Assembly: GCA_900128395.1 (NCBI GenBank)
Contig: LT649822.1
Coordinates: 1-12,989 of the forward strand
Direction of reading: 5' to 3'
DNA length: 12,989 nucleotides
Source of the DNA: Stramenopiles sp. TOSAG23-2
Lineage: Eukaryota > Sar
Shown here: one piece after another, positions 6,538-12,989 of the stretch
Layout: the number at the start of each line of letters is the position of its first letter
Numbering within the stretch: position 1 is the first letter of the stretch
Program-made: the position numbers and the translations under genes
Notes under the pieces: generated by a model
Database searches by the model: none
Told to the model about the DNA's origin: nothing
The model's input: the letters and a program-made list of their open reading frames with translations, nothing else

Positions 6538-6665
6538 TTAAAACTCTTTATACTTATTTTGTTAATTCTACAAACTGTATATTTTCCGTCTCCCAGGTGT
6601 CGTCTCCTCCTCTCTCTGACATGGGTCTCTATTAATAAAATAATAATGGCATTGTTGTTGTTGTT
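6538..6665 (+). promoter_or_regulatory. Truncated family intergenic region
   Basis: This holds the 3' flank (AAACTCTTTATACTT), the CCGTCTCCCAGGTGTCG and C/T-rich block (about 6582-6628) and GGCATTGTTGTTGTTGTTGAT. It then jumps directly into coding sequence at 6666. The AT run, leader and N-terminal coding parts are missing, so this promoter copy was cut by a deletion. Confidence 0.5.
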
Positions 6666-6918
6666 GATGCAGTAATTACAGGATCAGATATAGAAGTCGT
6701 ACGTGAAGCATTAACTAAGATTGATGATATCAATGAGATAATGTGTGATGATGGAGAAACTGTATTAGATCTTGCATATAAATATAATGATAGTCCAATT
6801 CAACAAGAGATCATTGATCTTATACGTTCAAAAGGTGGAAAAGCATACAGATATGATGCAGATGGTACGAGTAGATGGTAGTTGGGTAGGAGAAGGTTAT
6901 GGTGAATTAAATGATTAA
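6666..6918 (+). pseudogene. C-terminal relic fused to a truncated promoter, frameshifted by a 13-bp duplication
   Basis: From 6666 the frame reads DAVITGSDIEVVREALTK, then GETVLDLAYKYNDSPIQQ and AYRYDADGTSRW, with stop TAG at 6879-6881. The expected tail continues in another frame as DGSWVGEGYGELND to TAA at 6916-6918. The cause is a 13-bp tandem duplication: GATGGTA at 6861 recurs at 6874. The join at about 6666-6670 places intergenic TTGTTGTTGAT directly before GCAGTAATTACAGG, with at most two bases of shared sequence. No ATG suits the first part, so it is very likely dead. Its tail also deviates (GYGELND for GNGDLND). Confidence 0.8.
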
Positions 6919-7170
6919 AACTCTTTATACTTATTATAAATTAATACAAACTGTATATTTTCCGTCTCCCAGGTGTCGTCTCCTCCTCTCTTTGACATGG
7001 GTCTTCTATTAATAAATAATGGCATTGTTGTTGTTGTTGATTCTTCTTCACAATAATTTGTTGAAAATTGAATGAAATTGAATGACGAAAAAGAAGTAAA
7101 AGAATATAATAGATACATCGAAAAAGAGAAATATATATATATATATATATACAACATACAACTAAACGAC
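6919..7170 (+). promoter_or_regulatory. Family intergenic region: 3' flank and promoter/5' UTR
   Basis: A complete copy of the conserved spacer: CCGTCTCCCAGGTGTCG and the C/T-rich block (about 6958-7013), GGCATTGTTGTTGTTG, TTGAAAATTGAATG, GAAAAAGAGAAA, an (AT)n run at 7130-7151, and a leader ending AACGAC before ATG 7171. The first half is probably the 3' flank of the preceding copy. Confidence 0.5.
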
Positions 7171-7809
7171 ATGGCATCATTAACTATTAACCCACCACCT
7201 GCAAAAAGACTGAAGACATCAGCAACGAATGATAATAATACGTCGTCAACAATAAAAACAATATCATTAGTACCATTTATTGATGACTTTATTAATACAA
7301 TGTATGATAAACTATCATCTAATAATGGCACCAATGGTGAGCTTACACCAGAAAACAAGAAAGATGTTTTAGAACGGATCGAATCTATAATACATTTGAA
7401 ACTGATAAAGCAACAAAGTAAACATTGTATCAATACAGTGGTAAAGCGCGACTTTTCAAAACTACCTGGTATTGATGATATATGTGTAAAAACTATTATA
7501 CCATATCTTGGTAACGATGGTCAAGCGTTAATGAATATGTTTGGAAAAACAACAAAACGATTTTTAACTGTACCGACAATACGTGATGCATATAATAGTA
7601 ATATTTTGAATCCGTATTTTGAAAAGGTTTTAAATGCTTTGAACGATCGTTATGAAACTGAATTTCCAGAAGGCACGCCGTTGGTCTGTGCATGTGAGGA
7701 AGGGCGTTTTGAGGATGTGAAATTATTTATTACATGCATGAAGGGTATTAATAATATGACATTGAGAGAAAACGTGAATCAAGAAGGTAGAAATTTATTA
7801 CATGCATGA
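7171..7809 (+). CDS. F-box-like and ankyrin-repeat gene, 5' ORF
   Basis: ATG 7171 opens the conserved MASLTINPPPAKRLK start, so this copy has an uninterrupted N-terminal half of 212 residues. Visible parts are the NLS-like KRLK, an Asn/Ser/Thr linker, a charged helical part, the F-box-like LPGIDDICVKTIIPYL (about residues 98-113) continuing through FGKTTKRF, and the first ankyrin repeat GTPLVCACEEGRFEDVKL. The frame ends RNLLHA at TGA 7807-7809 because of a 68-bp duplication. Its stop overlaps the next ORF's ATG as ATGA. A GT-AG pair, 7787-7851 (GTAGAA...AATCAAG), would join both ORFs into a 417-residue protein with the sequence NVNQE-VGKDSDG at the join. This is the most complete member in the window. 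Confidence 0.75.
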   Translation: MASLTINPPPAKRLKTSATNDNNTSSTIKTISLVPFIDDFINTMYDKLSSNNGTNGELTPENKKDVLERIESIIHLKLIKQQSKHCINTVVKRDFSKLPGIDDICVKTIIPYLGNDGQALMNMFGKTTKRFLTVPTIRDAYNSNILNPYFEKVLNALNDRYETEFPEGTPLVCACEEGRFEDVKLFITCMKGINNMTLRENVNQEGRNLLHA

Positions 7810-7851
7810 AGGGTATTAATAATATGACATTGAGAGAACACGTGAATCAAG
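7725..7851 (+). repeat. 68-bp frame-shifting tandem duplication
   Basis: Positions 7725-7792 recur from 7793 (shared words TTTATTACATGCATGAAGGG and CGTGAATCAAG). The copies differ by AAAAC versus AACAC near the end. A period of 68 is 2 modulo 3. The duplication includes part of the loop between the first two ankyrin repeats. Confidence 0.88.
7787..7851 (+). other. Candidate 65-nt intron that restores the reading frame
   Basis: Donor AAG/GTAGAA and acceptor AATCAAG/TC flank a segment with TATTAATAATATGAC, which could supply a branch point. Removing it leaves 616 + 638 coding bases, exactly 418 codons including the stop. This follows the known idea that a tandem duplication carrying an AGGT-like site can create an intron. 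Other GT-AG pairs nearby also restore the frame, so this choice is not unique and there is no RNA evidence. Confidence 0.3.
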
Positions 7852-8489
7852 TCGGTAAAGATAGTGATGGTGAGGAGGAATGTACACCTTTAATGGCAGC
7901 TGCAGATGGCGAACAATTCCAAGTAGTTCAATATTTAATTGAACAAGGTGAAGCTGATCCTAATATTGCAAATAGTGATGAAGAGAATGCATTACATTAT
8001 GCAGCACAAAATAACAAAAAGAATACTGAGTTGATTGAATTGTTATTAACTCATATGTCTCTTGATAGTATTAATAAGAAGCAGTCCGGGGGATCCACTC
8101 CCCTGGACTTGGCATATCTTCGTAATGATAGTCCAATTCGCCAAGAGATCATTGCACTTTTACGTTCAAAAGGTGGAAAAGCAAATTGTTATGATGCAAA
8201 TGGTAGAAATGTAGGAATAGGTAATGGTGATTTAAATGTTAGACGACATGCAGTAATTACAGGATCCGATATAGAAGTCGTACGTGAAGCATTAACTAAG
8301 ATTGATGATATCAATGAAGTGAATGATATTAATGGAGAAACTGTATTAGATCTTGCATATCGTCGTCATAATGATAGTCCAATTAAACAAGAGATCATTG
8401 ATCTTATACGTTCAAAAGGTGGAAAAGCAAATCAATATGATGCAAATGGTAGAGATGTAGGAATAGGTAATGGTGATTTAAATGATTAA
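7806..8489 (+). CDS. Ankyrin-repeat gene, 3' ORF with two tail modules
   Basis: This frame gives 227 residues from ATG 7806, but it is probably the 3' part of the gene starting at 7171 rather than a separate gene. It carries ankyrin-type repeats CTPLMAAADGEQFQVVQYL, NALHYAAQNNKKNTEL and STPLDLAYLRNDSP and a first tail DANGRNVGIGNGDLNV. The linker RRHAVITGSDIEVVREAL then leads to a further ankyrin-like module GETVLDLAYRRHNDSP and a second tail DANGRDVGIGNGDLND. The two-module end shows what the truncated pieces at 1904, 3024 and 4351 derive from. The final tail is the same as that of the gene ending at 1200. The 3' flank (AAACTCGCTTTACTTCG) differs from the other members, so the family array ends here. 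Confidence 0.75.
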   Translation: MKGINNMTLREHVNQVGKDSDGEEECTPLMAAADGEQFQVVQYLIEQGEADPNIANSDEENALHYAAQNNKKNTELIELLLTHMSLDSINKKQSGGSTPLDLAYLRNDSPIRQEIIALLRSKGGKANCYDANGRNVGIGNGDLNVRRHAVITGSDIEVVREALTKIDDINEVNDINGETVLDLAYRRHNDSPIKQEIIDLIRSKGGKANQYDANGRDVGIGNGDLND

Positions 8490-9068
8490 AACTCGCTTTA
8501 CTTCGTACTTTAATTATAATTAAATACATATCAGAAGTGTAAAATTATTATAACTTAGATTTTTTTAACCATCAATTTATAATTATATTAATTAATGCAT
8601 AACATATAATTTATTTTTTAATTTACTCATGATAATTCCTACTCTCCAGAAAGAATACAATAACTGAGACAAATCTATCTCACTAAACTGAAAGATGGAC
8701 AATGAATCGTAACATTGCGATAGAGTTCATTGAAATCCACAGAGTGTGCCAATATTTTTAAGATACAAAAATATTGGTGGAGGTAAATAGATGCAATTAA
8801 CGCATTATATGCATCAATTGAAAACTGTTGTATTGTTCAAAGGTGTGTGATACATCGTACTGTGGTAGAGTATATCATGATCCTTCTTGCATATACACTT
8901 TAAAGTGCAAATTTATAATTATATAATACCAAAAATATAAAACTGTACATTTTCCGTCTCTCATATTTTATAGGTTTCTCTTCTTTCATCCTAATCCCTT
9001 TTTGCGAAACAACACTTCTTCTCTTTCTTTCTTTTTTCAGAGAATCTCACAGCAGCAACAACCACGTT
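8490..9068. other. Noncoding spacer between convergent genes
   Basis: No convincing coding sequence. It holds the 3' flanks of both convergent genes, a hairpin at 8749-8777, a 12-bp palindrome CACTTTAAAGTG at 8896-8907, and a stray copy of the family 3'-flank word AACTGTACATTTTCCGTCTC at 8941-8960. A C/T-rich stretch (about 9001-9041) precedes the minus-strand stop codon. Confidence 0.6.
8749..8777. repeat. Perfect 11-bp hairpin
   Basis: CCAATATTTTT (8749-8759) and AAAAATATTGG (8767-8777) pair across a 7-base loop (AAGATAC). It lies between two convergent genes. It may influence transcript ends, but no function is established. Confidence 0.6.
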
Positions 9069-10290
9069 TTATGGAAATTTCAAATGCAACAAGTCAATCC
9101 AATATTCTTCTTGTTGTTGATTGATAAAATATGCTGAAACTCTGCTTCGTCTTCGTCGTTTTGCTCTCGCATTATTATTACTATTATTCCCACCATTCTC
9201 ATGATCACCATTAACAAAATAATAATTTTGATCATTTCCACAATCAATTAAAAATCGTTTCACACTTTTATATCGTTGCATAATTTGAAAACTACTACAT
9301 ACGTTAAAGCATGGATATTGGTTTAAAAAGAGCTCTTGCTTCGTTTCAACATTGGGATCATACTTGATGCCATCGTCGTCGTCATCATCATCACACGAAC
9401 CATTGCCATACGCATCGCCACAAAACATTTGTGCGTTAAGATCATCACTTTTGAAACAAATGCATTTACATAACATAGCAACAGATGTATAATAAATTAA
9501 TTGAACATTTTGTACCGTGCTTAAAGAATGTATTAATCGTTGTAATTCCATCGTTTGTTGATAATAATAACTACGTTGACCAGTATTACTTGTTAAATTT
9601 TCTGCATTTATATAGACATCAACACGTTTGAATTTTTGAAACAAGGCAATGATATGATGAAATATATATTTTGCTTCTGCATATATTGCATTAATAACAA
9701 CTATTGTATTAAATGGATTTAAAACAATTGATTCATTATTTTGTAATATATTTGTCGTACGCTCATGTATGATACAATTCATTTTAGATTCTAAATAACG
9801 TAAGACATCTAATCCCCATGAAATAAAATGATCCGGATTGACAAAACAAATACGACGTCGTTGTTGCCGAGTATTGTTGTTACGATTGTTTTCAATTGCA
9901 GTAGTAGTACTTCTATTACTAGTTGATAATTGGAATGTACGATTATCATTATTATTATTATTATTACTCATGTTATAATTTCCAAAATTAATATTTACTT
10001 GTTTATATGCATTGTTGAACGTTTGTATATTTTTTGATAATAATACATGAAGTTTATCAGAAAGATTAATTGTTGACGCAATTTCTCTGGCTACATTTGC
10101 ATTCTTTAATTGTTGACGACGTCGATCAATATCACTATCTCGTTTTTTCGTTATTCTTAACATTTTATTACTAGTATTATTTGCATTATTACCATTTTGA
10201 ACTCGAGAACGTTTATGTGGCAATTTAATATTTGTAAATGCATTGTTGGTATTTCCATTTTGATGATTTCCTACTCGTATCCCACCTTTA

Positions 10291-10329
<39 letters not shown>

Positions 10330-10675
10330 GGTGATCGTTTTACTTTTTTCCTGATGCCAACCTCAACATTATCAGTACTATTATCATTATTATTATTGTC
10401 ACTTTCATTCATCATCATCATCGTTGTCATACTATAGGACATTTTACGTTTATTATTACTTCTACTACCTCTTGGTTGTTTTGTATAATGTACAAATACT
10501 TTGATAAAGTTGTAATTGTTTTCGAGTATATAACGATTGCTAAGTATAAAATCAATTGATATATTGTACCATTTTCCATAAAAAAATACATCATATTCAT
10601 AAACACGTTTAACTTTTTTTCTTCTTCTTTTTTTTTTGGTTGATTTGTTGATCATTGATTTGTTGTCTTCAAAAG

Positions 10676-10711
<36 letters not shown>

Positions 10712-12206
10712 TACTACTATCATCATCATCATCGTTACTCATTATTTTATGATACAATAGTGGAAGGAACATTGATTTTTTGTAGCGTTTTGTGTTTAAT
10801 ACTTTACGATTGTTGTTCTTGCTGTTGCTATATTTATGATTACTATTATTATTATTACCTATATCATCACAACCTTTATTTGAAAGCATTACATTAAAAT
10901 AATCAATCTTTTCCATTTCTTCTAATTGTTTAAATGCAATTTTTTTCACTTTATTATGTTTACGATTAATAAATGATTCTACAAAGCGAGTATGAAACAC
11001 GGAATCAACAAAACGTCGTTTTACATTGCAATATTTCATATTTGAACGAGTGATTTGATCTTGTCGCGAGGTCATTACACTTGTTGGTACAACGTTGATA
11101 TCACATATTTGTTTTGTTACATTTGAAATAGCATTTGCAACAAATGTTGTTGGTTTATTATAATTTAAATCAATATCATCATCACTATCATTATTATGAC
11201 TCTTCCTATTATCATTATATTTTACATGATTAATATTTGTAATATGATTTTCATTATTATTATTATAAATACTAATTCCATACGGTAGAGTACATAATTC
11301 ATATTTTGTAAATGATTGATTCATCGTCTTTATTATTGTATTCGTTTTTTCTTTTTGTTTTGTAACATTTTTCGCTATTTTAATATGTTGTAACGTATTA
11401 TATGGTCTAGTAACTCGATGTAATGGTTTACTTTGATAACGAAATTTACTGACTTGAAAATTCAAATTCACATGATCGATTCTTTGTACAATTATTTTTT
11501 GACGTACATTTGCAATTTCTTGTTGGATAAATAAATATTTATCATCAATATGATCTAAATGCGATGGTATTGGTAATACAAATTGATGATATTGTAATTT
11601 ATTGTTTTTGATAGATGATGATGATGGCGGTGAAATATCGTATTTCTCATATTTATTTTGATACGTTATCAATGCTTGTTCGTTTTTATTATAATGTTTC
11701 ATTGTATTTTCAACAAAATTTGTAAATAATAATTTAGATAAAGACGATGCATTTTTTGTTTTATCATTTTTTTTTCGACGATTATGATGAATATAATTAT
11801 TATTACATTCCTCGTGAAATCGTTTCTTTAATATCGTTGGTACGTCGATATAATTCAAAATAATTGGTTTCTTTGCAACGTTTTTTGGTTTTATAATAGT
11901 TGGTTCGTTTTGTTTGGTATTGAATTTCAATTCTTTACTAAATGAATTTAATGCTTTTTTTTTACGTAATAATAATAGATCATCATCGATATTCTTGTTA
12001 ACATTTGTATCGATATTATTATTATTAATATGATTAAATAATGGTAAAAATGATATTTTACGTGTTGTTAGTACATCACCGTTGGTATTCGAAAGACTTG
12101 GAACAATAGTTTTCATCTTGCTTATTTGTTGTAAATTTTTTTCATCATTTGTATTCACATGTTCAAAATATAAATTGATATTTGATGTATTAAAAAAGAA
12201 TGTCAT
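9069..12206 (-). CDS. Large Asn-rich low-complexity protein of unknown family
   Basis: Reading from ATG at 12206, the first in-frame ATG of a frame that is also open slightly further upstream, to TAA at 9069-9071 gives 1045 residues without an intron. The protein is basic and rich in Asn, Lys, Ser and Asp. Asn runs lie at about residues 505, 632 and 750, an Asp run at about 940, and a strongly basic stretch KKKRRRKKVKR at about 527-537 suggests nuclear targeting. Two parts look folded: about 535-579 (YDVFFYGKWYNISIDFIL, then FIKVFVHYTK) and about 785-915 (RICFVNPDHFISWGLDVL, FNTIVVINAIYAEAKYIF, KFKRVDVYINAE, VQLIYYTSVAMLC), the latter with alternating helix- and strand-like stretches. I recognise no catalytic motif and assign no function. 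It converges on the ankyrin array with a 579-bp spacer and shares no sequence with it. Very long open length supports a real gene; homopolymer runs may vary in length. Confidence 0.8.
10287..10328 (-). repeat. ATT/AAT trinucleotide run coding for polyasparagine
   Basis: A pure trinucleotide tract encoding an Asn run in the minus-strand protein. Similar tracts lie near 10677-10710 and 9944-9969. Such in-frame microsatellites are typical of AT-rich protist genomes and are likely to vary in length. Confidence 0.85.
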
Positions 12207-12276
12207 TATGTTTCGCGTGTGTAACAATATCGTATATACAGAGTACTACTACTACTGCAGAGAGAATAGTCGTCAA

Positions 12277-12420
12277 AATTTCTAATTTCTATCTATATAA
12301 TGTATACTCAATCAATATATCTCGTTGTATAATCAATATAATGTATCGTAATTTCTAATTTCTATCTATCTATATATAGTGTATAATCAATCAATATATC
12401 TTAATATAATAATGTATCGT
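12277..12420. repeat. Approximately 72-bp tandem repeat, two copies
   Basis: AATTTCTAATTTCTATCTAT starts at 12277 and again at 12350, and both copies end ATGTATCGT. A third start (AATTTTTT) at 12421 diverges at once. Copies differ by small indels and substitutions. Confidence 0.75.
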
Positions 12421-12575
12421 AATTTTTTTTTTTCTGGTGATTGTTTTCGATCGTCCGTAATTTCCAAGCAAGCATATAATATAAAATGCAATAATATGCG
12501 ATATGATAATAAATGATATATGGGAATGATGTAATTTTACGATATATATATATGTCACAAAACTTTCTCTCAATC

Positions 12576-12596
12576 GATCTATGATCTATGATCTAT
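12576..12596. repeat. Three exact GATCTAT repeats
   Basis: Three head-to-tail copies of a 7-bp unit. A short microsatellite with no evident function. Confidence 0.8.
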
Positions 12597-12728
12597 ATCG
12601 AATAATTCAATTTTCAAATCAATTTTCATCCCCATATACACATAGTGAATAGTGTTAAAATGTACATTACAAGTTTTGACACGCCGCGCGGTGCAATTAT
12701 ATTTTTTGTAAAGTGAGTGAGAGAGGTC

Positions 12729-12989
12729 CTCACCCTATCAATAGTTCAAGTGACTATACATATAATTTTATACTTGAATGTCGAAATGAGACTCAGCTAA
12801 AGTAAAATGTTGAAAGGCCTCTGTCCATGCTAATTTCTATACAGTGCTATTTCCATATAATATCTCATCCCTATCAAATATCAAATGACTATACGTATAA
12901 TTTATACTTGAATGTCGAAATGAGACTCAGCAAATAAAATGTTGAAAGGCCTCTGTCCATGCTAATTTCTATACAGTGCTATTTCCATA
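12729..12989. repeat. Approximately 134-bp tandem repeat running to the window end
   Basis: Copy 1 starts near 12729 (CTCACCCTATCA) and ends TTTCCATA at 12857. Copy 2 starts near 12863 (TCTCATCCCTATCA) and ends with the same word at 12989. Both share CTTGAATGTCGAAATGAGAC and GAAAGGCCTCTGTCCATGC. More copies may follow beyond the window; no ORF is evident. Confidence 0.85.

Larger units (their letters stand above)
12207..12989. other. Noncoding region upstream of the minus-strand gene
   Basis: AT-rich with no convincing coding frame. It should contain the promoter of the gene starting at 12206, but I cannot place a specific element. It holds an approximately 72-bp tandem pair (12277-12420), a GATCTAT triplet (12576-12596), an isolated GC-rich spot with palindrome CCGCGCGG (12684-12691), and an approximately 134-bp tandem pair at the end. 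Confidence 0.6.

Noticed and set aside
6915-7433. A 172-codon minus-strand frame over the promoter and gene start at 7171
   Set aside because: Antisense shadow of the conserved gene start and AT run.
10655-10897. A plus-strand frame with long Tyr and His runs
   Set aside because: Translation of the ATT/ATC microsatellites opposite the Asn- and Asp-coding tracts of the real minus-strand gene.
1-12989. tRNA or rRNA genes
   Set aside because: I saw no T-loop GTTCGA-type words in a cloverleaf context and no rRNA core sequences. A covariance-model scan was not possible here.

Overview
The window looks like nuclear DNA of an AT-rich microbial eukaryote. It has AT-rich spacers, long ATT/AAT runs coding for polyasparagine, no operon-like ribosome-binding sites, and ankyrin-repeat proteins with an F-box-like N-terminal part. 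I cannot name the organism. A protist (stramenopile/diatom-like or amoebozoan) fits best; a large DNA virus cannot be fully excluded.

Positions 1-8489 hold a locally amplified and rearranged family of ankyrin-repeat genes, mostly on the plus strand. Three longer members each have an N-terminal ORF followed by an overlapping C-terminal ORF in another frame: 3-317 with 334-1200, 5268-5654 with 5671-6537, and 7171-7809 with 7806-8489. In every case the break is a short tandem duplication whose period is not a multiple of three (271, 274 including a one-base junction insertion, and 68 bp). GT-AG pairs inside the duplications could restore one reading frame, so these may be new introns rather than dead genes. 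Between the first two members (about 1080-4776) lies an array of C-terminal gene pieces. It is built from a 1120-bp unit repeated about twice, and each unit holds a near-perfect inverted repeat with arms of 231-368 bp around a 63-bp loop. In the third copy the loop and adjacent right flank are inverted relative to the first two. Smaller debris includes a duplicated promoter with a 33-residue start fragment (5034-5135) and a promoter fused directly to a C-terminal fragment (6538-6918).

Positions 9069-12206 (minus strand) hold one long intronless ORF of 1045 codons. It encodes a basic, Asn-rich, low-complexity protein with a probable folded region near the C terminus; I do not recognise its family. 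The two sides converge on 8490-9068, a noncoding spacer. Positions 12207-12989, upstream of the minus-strand gene, are noncoding and contain two tandem-repeat pairs, the second running off the window end.

The array could work as expressed genes plus a store of partial C-terminal cassettes that exchange sequence by conversion. Transcription through the inverted repeats would give long hairpin RNA matching the family. Both are inferences. An assembly or amplification artefact must be excluded first, because exact inverted and tandem copies are also what such artefacts produce.
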